DNA of 64,000 nucleotides from Inia geoffrensis (lineage: Eukaryota > Chordata > Mammalia > Artiodactyla > Iniidae): assembly GCA_036417435.1 (NCBI GenBank), contig CM070910.1, positions 78,724,784 to 78,788,783 of the forward strand, written 5' to 3'. Under the pieces are notes generated by a model. That model made no database searches, was not told where the DNA came from, and saw only the letters and a list, made by a program, of their open reading frames with translations. The position numbers and the translations under genes were made by a program. This document shows, in pieces, positions 38,178-52,064 of the stretch. Every line of letters starts with the position of its first letter. Position 1 is the stretch's first letter.

Positions 38178-39912
38178 TTGGTGTGGCTGTGTCTTTTTCA
38201 TTTAAATTTTCCGAATCTATAGCACCATAAGTGGAAGTGCCCTAGGCTCTCTAGCTTGGTTTTCTCTTTGTTCCAGGAAACACCATCCACTTCTCCAGAG
38301 TGGCTGTTGGCAATTTACATCCCGCCCATCAGCATAACAAGGCTGCCGTTTCTCCATGGCCTGTCCTGCCTCTCTGGATTTTACACTTTTTTCGGACGGC
38401 CCTTTGGATCGGTGGGAAGTGAGACTTCTTGTAGTGCGGATTTCCATTGCAGGCTTGCTTGGTTGGCCAAAAAGGGTGGATGCGTTTTTTCCTGAATATA
38501 TTCAGGAAAAAACGCATACACCCTTTTTGGCCAAGTGCATCACTGTCGAACTGCTGCCTCTTTTCCTACGCTTTCAGAGCAATTCTTATCTACCCCCTGA
38601 TATCTGTTTTCTGCAATTCTGCGTCGCTTTCAAGTCCTCTTCACAGCGTTCCTTCAATAAATTTTTGGATGATAGGGGTCATTTGGAACTCTGCAGGATT
38701 GTGAGTTACAGTGCCAAAGATCTCCTTTTCTCAACTCGCTTTCTTGTGAGCTGACCGAAAACCTGAAGAATTGCTTGAGGCCCTAATCTCGTTCCGGCAT
38801 GGCACGCTGCGCCTGTGGTGAATTCTTCTTCCTGTAGGGAAATCAGAGTTCAATGTGCCCGTCCAAACACATCGAGTTAGCCGCTCATTGGTTCTCCTTA
38901 TTCCTGTTCATCTTCCGCAGAAATTGCAAACTGTGCCAAACAAGAGGTCAAAGGCACTGACTCTCCAAGTGGGGAGAATGTTAATATCGCATCTGGAACG
39001 GCGAACTCGAGTACAAGGGGGCTAAAATGGCGATGAGTTTTAGAAATTAAGCCTGATCACTTCGTGGACCATATTCTGGGTTTTCCATGCATATTTTAGC
39101 TGAAGGATAAATCCCTTAAACGTGGAGATTTGGGACCCGTGGAATGGGAACCATGCACCATTACCTCAAAGGGTCTGAATTCCCTCACCAAAAATATCAG
39201 CCCCAAGTGTCCAGCCTTATCTCTCCCCCAGCTGTGGATGTAGAGGTGGTAAATCCAAGATTCCTCACAAGCCCTGAAGGACTTATTTAAGAATTTCTCT
39301 CTATTTCACAGTCCTTGTGTTTTGTTTTTCAAATTTATTTTTATAAGGGGATTTAGCTTATTGACACTGCTGTGTGTATGGTGCTGTACACAAATGATTT
39401 TTTAATGGAGACCTATAAATGTATGGGTTTTAATTTTCTTCATAGTCAGGCATATTCCTAGGTTTTGAATACGGGGTGTTGAGTCCATTTCGTTGAGCAA
39501 GGAGTAGGTCTTGTCTAATATATATTTGGCTTATGGAATGGTTTCTGTCCTAATGTGAACCTCTGGTTTTATGCAGCCTCCCCACTCTCCTTTCCCCTTA
39601 AGCAAGCATAAGTTTCTTTTGTAAATGTGAGACTCTGTTGTGTTTTGTAATGCAGTTCACACGTAGCCGTGTTTACATTCCCGGTATTAGTGATATCTTA
39701 TGATGTTTCTTTTTCTGTGTGACTTATTTCACTTAGAATCATCATAACTAAATCCTCTCATTATGATGCTACTGGTCTGTTGCCATTGATTTCATTGTTG
39801 AGTGATATTCCATTGTAGGGATGTACCACAACTTCTATATCCATTTTTCTCTTTCTGGGCTATTAAAGTTGTACCATAGTCAAGGATCCTGTACACAGAG
39901 CAGCCCCAAACT
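38178..39912. repeat. Satellite monomer 23
   Basis: 1,735 bp; palindrome 38463-38534, one mismatched pair. Matches monomer 20 until 39,818. It is the last monomer of the left superfamily. Confidence 0.9.
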
Positions 39913-40137
39913 TTGGTGTGGCTGTGTCTTTTTCATTTAAATTTTCCGAATCTATAGCACCATAAGTGGAAGTGCCCTAGGCTCTCTAGCTTGTTTTTTT
40001 CTTTGTTCCAGGAAACACCATCCACTTCTCCAGAGTGGCTGTTGGCAATTTACATCCCGCCCATCAGCATAACAAGGCTGCCGGTTCTCCATGGCCTGTC
40101 CTGCCTCTCTGGATTTTACACTTTTTTCGGACGGCCA
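39890..40137. other. Switch point between two monomer superfamilies
   Basis: Monomers 1-23 carry CGAGTTAGCCGCTCATT and usually ATCATCATAAC and CTCTGTTGTG. Monomers 24-37 carry CAAGTTAGCTGCTCATT, GGCA(C/T)GCTGAGCCTTTGATG and, from the end of monomer 24 on, ATCATCGTAAC and CTCTCTTGTG. The last left-type marker is GGATCCTGT near 39,886. The first right-type markers are ACGGCCATTT near 40,137 and GACTGCC near 40,160. Confidence 0.7.
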
Positions 40138-41648
40138 TTTGGATCGGTGGGAAGTGAGACTGCCTTGTAGTGCGGATTTCCATTGCAGGCTTGCTTGGTT
40201 GGCCAAAAAGGGCGTATGCGTTTTTTCCTGAATATATTCAGGAAAAAACGCATACGCCCTTTTTGGCTAAGTGCATCACTGTCGAACTGCTGGCTCTTTT
40301 CGTACGCTTTCAGAGCAATTCTTATCTACCCCCTGATATCTGTTTTCTGCAATTCTGCATCGCGTTCAAGTCCTCTTCACAGCCTTCCTTCAATCAATTT
40401 TTGGATGATAGGGGTCATTTGGAACTCTGCATGATTGTGAGTTACAGTGCCAAAAATCTCCTTTTCTCAACTCGCTTTCTTGTGAGCTGACCGCAAACCC
40501 GAAGAATTGCTTCAGGCCCTAATCTCGTTCCGGCATGGCACGCTGAGCCTTTGATGAATTCTTCTTCCTGTAGGGAAATCAGAGTTCAATGTGCCCGTCC
40601 AAACACATCAAGTTAGCTGCTCATTCGTTCCGCTTATTCTTGTTCATCTTTCACAGAAATTGCAAACTGTGCCAAACAAGAGGTCAAAGGCACTGACTCT
40701 CCAAGTGGGGAGAATGTTAATATTGCATCTGGAAAGGCGAACTCGAGTATCAGGGGGCGAAAATGGCGATGAGTTTTAGAAATTATGCCTGATCACTTCG
40801 TGGACCATATTCTGGGTTTTCCATGCATATTTTAGCTGAAGGATAAATCCCTTCAACGTGGAGATTTGGGACCCGTGGAATGGGAACCATGCACCATTAC
40901 CTCAAAGGGTCTGCATTCCCTCACCAATAGTATCAGCCCCAAGTGTCCAGCCTTATCTCTCCCACAGCTGTGGATGTAGAGGTGGTAAATCCAAGATTCC
41001 TCACAAGCCCTGAAGGACTTATTTAAGAATTTCTCTCTATTTGACAGTCCTTGTGTTTTCTTTTTCAAATTTATTTTTATAAGGGGATTTAGCTTATTTA
41101 CACTGCTGTGTGCATGCTGCTGTACACAAATGATTTTCTTATGGAGACCTATAAATGTATGGGTTTTAATTTTCTTCATAGTCAGGTATTTTCCTAGGTT
41201 TTGAATACGGGGTGTTGAGTACATTTGGTTGAGTAAGGAGTAGCTCTTGTCTAATATATATTTGGCTTATGGAATGGTATCTGTCCTAATGTGAACCTCT
41301 GGTTTTATGCAGCCTCCCCACTCTCCTTTCCCCTTAAGTAAGCATAAGTTTCTTTTGTAAATGTGAGACTCTCTTGTGTTTTGTAATGCAGTTCACACGT
41401 AGCCGTGTTTACCTTCCCGGTATTAGTGATATCTTATGATGTTTCTTTTTCTGTGTGACTTATTTCACTTAGAATCATCGTAACTAAATCCACTCATTAT
41501 GCTGCTACTGGTCTGTTGCCATTGATTTCATTGTTGAGTGATATTCCATTGTAGGGATGTACCACAACTTCTATATCCATTTTTCTCTTTCTGGGCTATT
41601 AAAGTTGTACCATAGTCAAGGCTCCCGTACACAGAGCAGCCCCAAACT
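39913..41648. repeat. Satellite monomer 24 (junction monomer)
   Basis: 1,736 bp; palindrome 40199-40270, one mismatched pair (GGCTAA on the right). First right-superfamily monomer, not part of the trimer. Private CTCTTTTCGTACG, TTCAATCAATTT and GGAAAGGCG. Confidence 0.9.
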
Positions 41649-43384
41649 TTGGTGTGGCTGTGTCTTTTTCATTTAAATTTTCCTAATCTATAGCACCATA
41701 AGTGGAAGTGCCCTAGGACCTCTAGCTTGTTTTTTTCTTTTTTCCAGGAAACACCATCCACTTCTCCAGAGTGGCTGTTGGCAATTTACATCCCGCCCAT
41801 CAGCATAACAAGGCTGCCGTTTCTCCATGGCCTGTCCTGCCTCTCTGGATTTTACACTTTTTTCGGACAGCCATTTGGATCGGTGGGAAGTGAGACTGCC
41901 TTGTAGTGCGGATTTCCATTGCAGGCTTGCTTGGTTGGCCAAAAAGGGCGTATGCGTTTTTTCCTGAATATATTCAGGAAAAAACGCATACGCCCTTTTT
42001 GGCTAAGTGCATCACTGTCGAACTGCTCCCTGTTTTCCTACGCTTTCAGAGCAATTCTTATCTATCCCCTGATATCTGTTTTCTGCAATTCTGCGTCGCG
42101 TTCAAGTCCTCTTCACAGCCTTCCTTCAATAAATTTTTGGATGATAGGGGTCATTTGGAACTCTGCAGGATTGTAAGTTACAGTGCCAAAAATCTCCTTT
42201 TCTCAACTCGCTTTCTTGTGAGCTGACCGCAAACCCGAAGAATTGCTTCAGGCCCTAATCTCGTTCCGGCATGGCATGCTGAGCCTTTGATGAATTCTTC
42301 TTCCTGTAGGGAAACCAGAGTTCAATGTGCCCGTCCAAACACATCAAGTTAGCTGCTCATTCGTTCCGCTTATTCCTGTTCATCTTTCACAGAAATTGCA
42401 AACTGTGCCAAACAAGAGGTCAAAGGCACTGACTCTCCAAGTGGGGAGAAGGTTAATATTGCATCTGGAACGGCGAACTCGAGTACCAGGGTGTTAAAAT
42501 GGCGATGAGTTTTAGAAATTTTGCCTGATCACTTCGTGGACCATATTCTGGGTTTTCCATGCATATTTTAGCTGAAGGATAAATCCCTTCAACGTGGAGA
42601 TTTGGGACCCGTGGAATGGGAACCATGCACCATTACCTCAAAGGGTCTGCATTCCCTCACCAATAGTATCAGCCCCAAGTGTCCAGCCTTATCTCTCCCA
42701 CAGCTGTGGATGTAGAGGTGGTAAATCCAAGATTCCTCACAAGCCCTGAAGGACTTATTTAAGAATTTCTCTCTATTTGACAGTCCTTGTGTTTTCTTTT
42801 TCAAATTTATTTTTATAAGGGGATTTAGCTTATTTACACTGCTGTGTGTATGCTGCTGTACACAACTGATTTTCTTATGGAGACCTATAAATGTATGGGT
42901 TTTAATTTTCTTCATAGTCAGGTATTTTCCTAGGTTTTGAATACGGGGTGTTGAGTACATTTGGTTGAGTAAGGAGTAGCTCTTGTCTAATATATATTTG
43001 GCTTATGGAATGGTATCTGTCCTAATGTCAACCTCTGGTTTTATGCAGCCTCCCCACTCTCCTTTCCCCTTAAGTAAGCATAAGTTTCTTTTGTAAATGT
43101 GAGACTCTCTTGTGTTTTGTAATGCAGTTCACACGTAGCCGTGTTTACCTTCCCGGTATTAGTGATATCTTATGATGTTTCTTTTTCTGTGTGACTTATT
43201 TCACTTAGAATCATCGTAACTAAATCCACTCATTATGCTGCTACTGGTCTGTTGCCATTGATTTCATTGTTGAGTGATATTCCATTGTAGGGATGTACCA
43301 CAACTTCTATATCCATTTTTCTCTTTCTGGGCTATTAAAGTTGTACCATAGTCAAGGCTCCCGTACACAGAGCAGCCCCAAACT
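41649..43384. repeat. Satellite monomer 25 (trimer type X)
   Basis: 1,736 bp; palindrome 41935-42006, one mismatched pair (GGCTAA). More diverged from 28 and 31 than those are from each other: TCCTAATCTA, GGACAGCC and GGCATGCTG are private. Confidence 0.9.
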
Positions 43385-45120
43385 TTGGTGTGGCTGTGTC
43401 TTTTTCATTTAAATTTTCCGAATCTATGGCACCATAAGTGGAAGTGCCCTAGGCTCTCTAGCTTGGTTTTTTCTTTGTTCCAGGAAACACCATCCACTTC
43501 TCCAGAGTTGCTGTTGGCAATTTACATCCCGCCCATCGGTATAACAAGGCTGCCGGTTCTCCATGGCCTGTCCTGCCTCTCTGGATTTTACACTTTTTTC
43601 GGACGGCCCTTTGGATCGGTGGGAAGTGAGACTGCCTTGTAGTGCGGATTTCCATTGCAGGCTTGCTTGGTTGGCCAAAAAGGGCGTATGCGTTTTTTCC
43701 TGAATATATTCAGGAAAAAACGCATACGCCCTTTTTGGAAAAGTGCATCACTGTCAAACTGCTGCCTCTTTTCCTACGCTTTCAGAGCAATTCTTATCTA
43801 TCCCCTGATATCTGTTTTCTGCAATTCTGCGTCGCGTTCAAATCCTCTTCACAGCCTTCCTTCAAAAAATTTTTGGATGATAGGGGTCATTTGGAACTCT
43901 GCAGGATTGTGAGTTACAGTGCTAAAAATCTCCTTTTCTCAACTCGCTTTCTTGTGAGCTGACCGCAAACCCGAAGAATTGCTTCAGGCCCTAATCTCTT
44001 TCCGGCATGGCACGCTGAGCCTTTGATGAATTCTTCTTCCTGTAGGGAAATCAGAGTTCAATGTGCCCGTCCAAACACATCAAGTTAGCTGCTCATTCGT
44101 TCTCCTTATTCCTGTTCATCTTTCACAGAAATTGCAAACTGTGCCAAACAAGAGGTCAAAGGCACTGACTCTCCAAGTGGGGAGAATGTTAATATTGCAT
44201 CTGGAACGGCGAACTCGAGTACCAGGGGGTTAAAATGGCGATGAGTTTTAGAAATTTTGCCTGATCACTTCGTGGACCATATTCTGGGTTTTCCATGCAT
44301 ATTTTAGATGAAGGATAAATCCCTTCAACGTGGAGATTTGGGACCCGTGGAATGGGAACCATGCACCATTACCTCAAAGGGTCTGCATTCCCTCACCAAT
44401 AGTATCAGCCCCAAGTGTCCAGCCTTATCTCTCCCACAGCTGTGGATGTAGAGGTGGTAAATCCAAGATTCCTCACAAGCCCTGAAGGACTTATTTAAGA
44501 ATTTCTCTCTATTTGACAGTCCTTGTGTTTTCTTTTTCAAATTTATTTTTATAAGGGGATTTAGCTTATTTACACTGCTGTGTGTATGCTGCTGTACACA
44601 AATGATTTTCTTATGGAGACCTATAAATGTATGGGTTTTAATTTTCTTCATAGTCAGGTATTTTCCTAGGTTTTGAATACGGGGTGTTGAGTACATTTGG
44701 TTGAGTAAGGAGTAGCTCTTGTCTAATATATATTTGGCTTATGGAATTGTATCTGTCCTAATGTCAACCTCTGGTTTTATGCAGCCTCCCCACTCTCCTT
44801 TCCCCTTAAGTAAGCATAAGTTTCTTTTGTAAATGTGAGACTCTCTTGTGTTTTGTAATGCAGTTCACACGTAGCCGTGTTTACCTTCCCGGTATTAGTG
44901 ATATCTTATGATGTTTCTTTTTCTGTGTGACTTATTTCACTTAGAATCATCGTAACTAAATCCACTCATTATGCTGCTACTGGTCTGTTGCCATTGATTT
45001 CATTGTTGAGTGATATTCCATTGTAGGGATGTACCAAAACTTCTATATCCATTTTTCTCTTTCTGGGCTATTAAAGTTGTACCATAGTCAAGGCTCCCGT
45101 ACACAGAGCAGCCCCAAACT
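43385..45120. repeat. Satellite monomer 26 (trimer type Y)
   Basis: 1,736 bp; palindrome 43671-43742, two mismatched pairs (GGAAAA at the right end). Matches 29 and 32; private GTGCTAAAAATC near 43,919. Confidence 0.9.
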
Positions 45121-46856
45121 TTGGTGTGGCTGTGTCTTTTTCATTTAAATTTTCCGAATCTATAGCACCATAAGTGGAAGTGCCCTAGGACCTCTAGCTT
45201 GTTTTTTTCTTTGTTCCAGGAAACACCATCCACTTCTCCAGAGTGGCTGTTGGCAATTTACATCCCTCCCATCAGCATAACAAGGCTGCCGTTTCTCCAT
45301 GGCCTGTCCTGCCTCTCTGGATTTTACACTTTTTTCGGACGGCCATTTGGATCGGTGGGAAGTGAGACTGCCTTGTAGTGCGGATTTCCATTGCAGGCTT
45401 GCTTGGTTGGCCAAAAAGGGCGTATGCGTTTTTTCCTGAATATATTCAGGAAAAAACGCATACGCCCTTTTTGGCTAAGTGCATCACTGTCGAACTGCTC
45501 CCTGTTTTCCTACGCTTTCAGCGCAATTCTTATCTATCCCCTGATATCTGTTTTCTGCAATTCTGCGTCGCGTTCAAGTCCTCTTCACAGCCTTCCTTCA
45601 ATAAATTTTTGGATGATAGGGGTCATTTGGAACTCTGCAGGATTGTGAGTTACAGTGCCAAAAATCTCCTTTTCTCAACTCGCTTTCTTGTGAGCTGACC
45701 GCAAACCCGAAGAATTGCTTCAGGCCCTAATCTCGTTCAGGCATGGCACGCTGAGCCTTTGATGAATTCTTCTTCCTGTAGGAATATCAGTGTTCAATGT
45801 GCCCGTCCAAACACATCAAGTTAGCTGCTCATTCGTTCTCCTTATTCCTGTTCATCTTCCACAGAAATTGCAAACTGTGCCAAACCAGAGGTCAAAGGCA
45901 CTGACTCTCCAAGTGGGGAGAATTTTAAAATTGCATCTGGAACGGCGAACTCGACTACCAGGGGGTTATAATGGCGATGAGTCTTAGAAATTTTGCCTGA
46001 TCACTTCGTGGACCATATTCTGGGTTTTCCATGCATATTTTAGCTGAAGGATAAATCCCTTCAACGTGGAGATTTGGGACCCGTGGAATGGGAACCATGC
46101 ACCATTACCTCAAAGGGTCTGCATTCCCTCACCAATAGTATCAGCCCCAAGTGTCCAGCCTTATCTCTCCCACAGCTGTTGATGTAGAGGTGGTAAATCC
46201 AAGATTCCTCACAAGCCCTGAAGGACTTATTTAAGAATTTCTCTCTATTTGACAGTCCTTGTGTTTTCTTTTTCAAATTTATTTTTATAAGGGGATTTAG
46301 CTTATTTACACTGCTGTGTGTATGCTGCTGTACACAAATGATTTTCTTATGGAGACCTATAAATGTATGGGTTTTAATTTTCTTCATAGTCAGGTATTTT
46401 CCTAGGTTTTGAATACGGGGTGTTGAGTACATTTGGTTGAGTAAGGAGTAGCTCTTGTCTAATATATATTTGGCTTATGGAATGGTATCTGTCCTAATGT
46501 CAACCTCTGGTTTTATGCAGCCTCCCCACTCTCCTTTCCCCTTAAGTAAGCATAAGTTTCTTTTGTAAATGTGAGACTCTCTTGTGTTTTGTAATGCAGT
46601 TCACACGTAGCCGTGTTTACCTTCCCGGTATTAGTGATATCTTATGATGTTTCTTTTTCTGTGTGACTTATTTCACTTAGAATCATCGTAACTAAATCCA
46701 CTCATTATGCTGCTACTGGTCTGTTGCCATTGATTTCATTGTTGAGTGATATTCCATTGTAGGGATGTACCACAACTTCTATATCCATTTTTCTCTTTCT
46801 GGGCTATTAAAGTTGTACCATAGTCAAGGATCCCGTACACAGAGCAGCCCCAAACT
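45121..46856. repeat. Satellite monomer 27 (trimer type Z)
   Basis: 1,736 bp; palindrome 45407-45478, one mismatched pair (GGCTAA). Matches 30, but has GAATTTTAAAATTGC where 30 has GAATGTTAAAATTGC. Confidence 0.9.
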
Positions 46857-48592
46857 TTGGTGTGGCTGTGTCTTTTTCATTTAAATTTTCCGAATCTATA
46901 GCAACATAAGTGGAAGTGCCCTAGGACCTCTAGCTTGTTTTTTTCTTTGTTCCAGGAAACACCATCCACTTCTCCAGAGTGGCTGTTGGCAATTTACATC
47001 CCGCCCATCAGCATAACAAGGCTGCCGTTTCTCCATGGCCTGTCCTGCCTCTCTGGATTTTACACTTTTTTCGGACGGCCATTTGGATCGGTGGGAAGTG
47101 AGACTGCCTTGTAGTGCGGATTTCCATTGCAGGCTTGCTTGGTTGGCCAAAAAGGGCGTATGCGTTTTTTCCTGAATATATTCAGGAAAAAACGCATACG
47201 CCCTTTTTGGCTAAGTGCATCACTGTCGAACTGCTCCCTGTTTTCCTACGCTTTCAGAGCAATTCTTATCTATCCCCTGATATCTGTTTTCTGCAATTCT
47301 GCGTCGCTTTAAAGTCCTCTTCACAGCCTTCCTTCAATAAATTTTTGGATGATAGGGGTCATTTGGAACTCTGCAGGATTGTAAGTTACAGTGCCAAAAA
47401 TCTCCTTTTCTCAACTCGCTTTCTTGTGAGCTGACCGCAAACCCGAAGAATTGCTTCAGGCCCTAATCTCGTTCCGGCATGGCACGCTGAGCCTTTGATG
47501 AATTCTTCTTCCTGTAGGGAAACCAGAGTTCAATGTGCCCGTCCAAACACATCAAGTTAGCTGCTCATTCGTTCCGCTTATTCCTGTTCATCTTTCACAG
47601 AAATTGCAAACTGTGCCAAACAAGAGGTCAAAGGCACTGACTCTCCAAGTGGGGAGAAGGTTAATATTGCATCTGGAACGGCGAACTCGAGTACCAGGGG
47701 GTTAAAATGGCGATGAGTTTTAGAAATTTTGCCTGATCACTTCGTGGACCATATTCTGGGTTTTCCATGCATATTTTAGCTGAAGGATAAATCCCTTCAA
47801 CGTGGAGATTTGGGACCCGTGGAATGGGAACCATGCACCATTACCTCAAAGGGTCTGCATTCCCTCACCAATAGTATCAGCCCCAAGTGTCCAGCCTTAT
47901 CTCTCCCACAGCTGTGGATGTAGAGGTGGTAAATCCAAGATTCCTCACAAGCCCTGAAGGACTTATTTAAGAATTTCTCTCTATTTGACAGTCCTTGTGT
48001 TTTCTTTTTCAAATTTATTTTTATAAGGGGATTTAGCTTATTTACACTGCTGTGTGTATGCTGCTGTACACAACTGATTTTCTTATGGAGACCTATAAAT
48101 GTATGGGTTTTAATTTTCTTCATAGTCAGGTATTTTCCTAGGTTTTGAATACGGGGTGTTGAGTACATTTGGTTGAGTAAGGAGTAGCTCTTGTCTAATA
48201 TATATTTGGCTTATGGAATGGTATCTGTCCTAATGTCAACCTCTGGTTTTATGCAGCCTCCCCACTCTCCTTTCCCCTTAAGTAAGCATAAGTTTCTTTT
48301 GTAAATGTGAGACTCTCTTGTGTTTTGTAATGCAGTTCACACGTAGCCGTGTTTACCTTCCCGGTATTAGTGATATCTTATGATGTTTCTTTTTCTGTGT
48401 GACTTATTTCACTTAGAATCATCGTAACTAAATCCACTCATTATGCTGCTACTGGTCTGTTGCCATTGATTTCATTGTTGAGTGATATTCCATTGTAGGG
48501 ATGTACCACAACTTCTATATCCATTTTTCTCTTTCTGGGCTATTAAAGTTGTACCATAGTCAAGGCTCCCGTACACAGAGCAGCCCCAAACT
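46857..48592. repeat. Satellite monomer 28 (trimer type X)
   Basis: 1,736 bp; palindrome 47143-47214, one mismatched pair. Nearly identical to 31; both have CGCTTTAAAGTCC and AGCAACATAAG. Confidence 0.9.
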
Positions 48593-50328
48593 TTGGTGTG
48601 GCTGTGTCTTTTTCATTTAAATTTTCCGAATCTATGGCACCATAAGTGGAAGTGCCCTAGGCTCTCTAGCTTGGTTTTTTCTTTGTTCCAGGAAACACCA
48701 TCCACTTCTCCAGAGTTGCTGTTGGCAATTTACATCCCGCCCATCGGTATAACAAGGCTGCCGGTTCTCCATGGCCTGTCCTGCCTCTCTGGATTTTACA
48801 CTTTTTTCGGACGGCCCTTTGGATCGGTGGGAAGTGAGACTGCCTTGTAGTGCGGATTTCCATTGCAGGCTTGCTTGGTTGGCCAAAAAGGGCGTATGCG
48901 TTTTTTCCTGAATATATTCAGGAAAAAACGCATACGCCCTTTTTGGAAAAGTGCATCACTGTCAAACTGCTGCCTCTTTTCCTACGCTTTCACAGCAATT
49001 CTTATCTATCCCCTGATATCTGTTTTCTGCAATTCTGCGTCGCGTTCAAATCCTCTTCACAGCCTTCCTTCAAAAAATTTTTGGATGATAGGGGTCATTT
49101 GGAACTCTGCAGGATTGTGAGTTACAGTGCCAAAAATCTCCTTTTCTCAACTCGCTTTCTTGTGAGCTGACCGCAAACCCGAAGAATTGCTTCAGGCCCT
49201 AATCTCTTTCCGGCATGGCACGCTGAGCCTTTGATGAATTCTTCTTCCTGTAGGGAAATCAGAGTTCAATGTGCCCGTCCAAACACATCAAGTTAGCTGC
49301 TCATTCGTTCTCCTTATTCCTGTTCATCTTTCACAGAAATTGCAAACTGTGCCAAACAAGAGGTCAAAGGCACTGACTCTCCAAGTGGGGAGAATGTTAA
49401 TATTGCATCTGGAACGGCGAACTCGAGTACCAGGGGGTTAAAATGGCGATGAGTTTTAGAAATTTTGCCTGATCACTTCGTGGACCATATTCTGGGTTTT
49501 CCATGCATATTTTAGATGAAGGATAAATCCCTTCAACGTGGAGATTTGGGACCCGTGGAATGGGAACCATGCACCATTACCTCAAAGGGTCTGCATTCCC
49601 TCACCAATAGTATCAGTCCCAAGTGTCCAGCCTTATCTCTCCCACAGCTGTGGATGTAGAGGTGGTAAATCCAAGATTCCTCACAAGCCCTGAAGGACTT
49701 ATTTAAGAATTTCTCTCTATTTGACAGTCCTTGTGTTTTCTTTTTCAAATTTATTTTTATAAGGGGATTTAGCTTATTTACACTGCTGTGTGTATGCTGC
49801 TGTACACAAATGATTTTCTTATGGAGACCTATAAATGTATGGGTTTTAATTTTCTTCATAGTCAGGTATTTTCCTAGGTTTTGAATACGGGGTGTTGAGT
49901 ACATTTGGTTGAGTAAGGAGTAGCTCTTGTCTAATATATATTTGGCTTATGGAATTGTATCTGTCCTAATGTCAACCTCTGGTTTTATGCAGCCTCCCCA
50001 CTCTCCTTTCCCCTTAAGTAAGCATAAGTTTCTTTTGTAAATGTGAGACTCTCTTGTGTTTTGTAATGCAGTTCACACGTAGCCGTGTTTACCTTCCCGG
50101 TATTAGTGATATCTTATGATGTTTCTTTTTCTGTGTGACTTATTTCACTTAGAATCATCGTAACTAAATCCACTCATTATGCTGCTACTGGTCTGTTGCC
50201 ATTGATTTCATTGTTGAGTGATATTCCATTGTAGGGATGTACCACAACTTCTATATCCATTTTTCTCTTTCTGGGCTATTAAAGTTGTACCATAGTCAAG
50301 GCTCCCGTACACAGAGCAGCCCCAAACT
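48593..50328. repeat. Satellite monomer 29 (trimer type Y)
   Basis: 1,736 bp; palindrome 48879-48950, two mismatched pairs. Private TTTCACAGCAATT and ATCAGTCCC. Confidence 0.9.
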
Positions 50329-52064
50329 TTGGTGTGGCTGTGTCTTTTTCATTTAAATTTTCCGAATCTATAGCACCATAAGTGGAAGTGCCCTAGGACC
50401 TCTAGCTTGTTTTTTTCTTTGTTCCAGGAAACACCATCCACTTCTCCAGAGTGGCTGTTGGCAATTTACATCCCTCCCATCAGCATAACAAGGCTGCCGT
50501 TTCTCCATGGCCTGTCCTGCCTCTCTGGATTTTACACTTTTTTCGGACGGCCATTTGGATCGGTGGGAAGTGAGACTGCCTTGTAGTGCGGATTTCCATT
50601 GCAGGCTTGCTTGGTTGGCCAAAAAGGGCGTATGCGTTTTTTCCTGAATATATTCAGGAAAAAACGCATACGCCCTTTTTGGCTAAGTGCATCACTGTCG
50701 AACTGCTCCCTGTTTTCCTACGCTTTCAGCGCAATTCTTATCTATCCCCTGATATCTGTTTTCTGCAATTCTGCGTCGCGTTCAAGTCCTCTTCACAGCC
50801 TTCCTTCAATAAATTTTTGGATGATAGGGGTCATTTGGAACTCTGCAGGATTGTGAGTTACAGTGCCAAAAATCTCCTTTTCTCAACTCGCTTTCTTGTG
50901 AGCTGACCGCAAACCCGAAGAATTGCTTCAGGCCCTAATCTCGTTCAGGCATGGCACGCTGAGCCTTTGATGAATTCTTCTTCCTGTAGGAATATCAGTG
51001 TTCAATGTGCCCGTCCAAACACATCAAGTTAGCTGCTCATTCGTTCTCCTTATTCCTGTTCATCTTCCACAGAAATTGCAAACTGTGCCAAACCAGAGGT
51101 CAAAGGCACTGACTCTCCAAGTGGGGAGAATGTTAAAATTGCATCTGGAACGGCGAACTCGACTACCAGGGGGTTATAATGGCGATGAGTCTTAGAAATT
51201 TTGCCTGATCACTTCGTGGACCATATTCTGGGTTTTCCATGCATATTTTAGCTGAAGGATAAATCCCTTCAACGTGGAGATTTGGGACCCGTGGAATGGG
51301 AACCATGCACCATTACCTCAAAGGGTCTGCATTCCCTCACCAATAGTATCAGCCCCAAGTGTCCAGCCTTATCTCTCCCACAGCTGTTGATGTAGAGGTG
51401 GTAAATCCAAGATTCCTCACAAGCCCTGAAGGACTTATTTAAGAATTTCTCTCTATTTGACAGTCCTTGTGTTTTCTTTTTCAAATTTATTTTTATAAGG
51501 GGATTTAGCTTATTTACACTGCTGTGTGTATGCTGCTGTACACAAATGATTTTCTTATGGAGACCTATAAATGTATGGGTTTTAATTTTCTTCATAGTCA
51601 GGTATTTTCCTAGGTTTTGAATACGGGGTGTTGAGTACATTTGGTTGAGTAAGGAGTAGCTCTTGTCTAATATATATTTGGCTTATGGAATGGTATCTGT
51701 CCTAATGTCAACCTCTGGTTTTATGCAGCCTCCCCACTCTCCTTTCCCCTTAAGTAAGCATAAGTTTCTTTTGTAAATGTGAGACTCTCTTGTGTTTTGT
51801 AATGCAGTTCACACGTAGCCGTGTTTACCTTCCCGGTATTAGTGATATCTTATGATGTTTCTTTTTCTGTGTGACTTATTTCACTTAGAATCATCGTAAC
51901 TAAATCCACTCATTATGCTGCTACTGGTCTGTTGCCATTGATTTCATTGTTGAGTGATATTCCATTGTAGGGATGTACCACAACTTCTATATCCATTTTT
52001 CTCTTTCTGGGCTATTAAAGTTGTACCATAGTCAAGGCTCCCGTACACAGAGCAGCCCCAAACT
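50329..52064. repeat. Satellite monomer 30 (trimer type Z)
   Basis: 1,736 bp; palindrome 50615-50686, one mismatched pair. Twin of 27. Confidence 0.9.

Larger units (their letters stand above)
34614..39817. repeat. 5,204-bp trimer duplication, copy 2
   Basis: Second copy of the trimer, apparently identical to the first over its length. The junction between copies lies between 34563 and 34613, in the L1 ORF2-derived stretch. Either a very recent unequal exchange or an assembly duplication would look like this. Confidence 0.85.
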
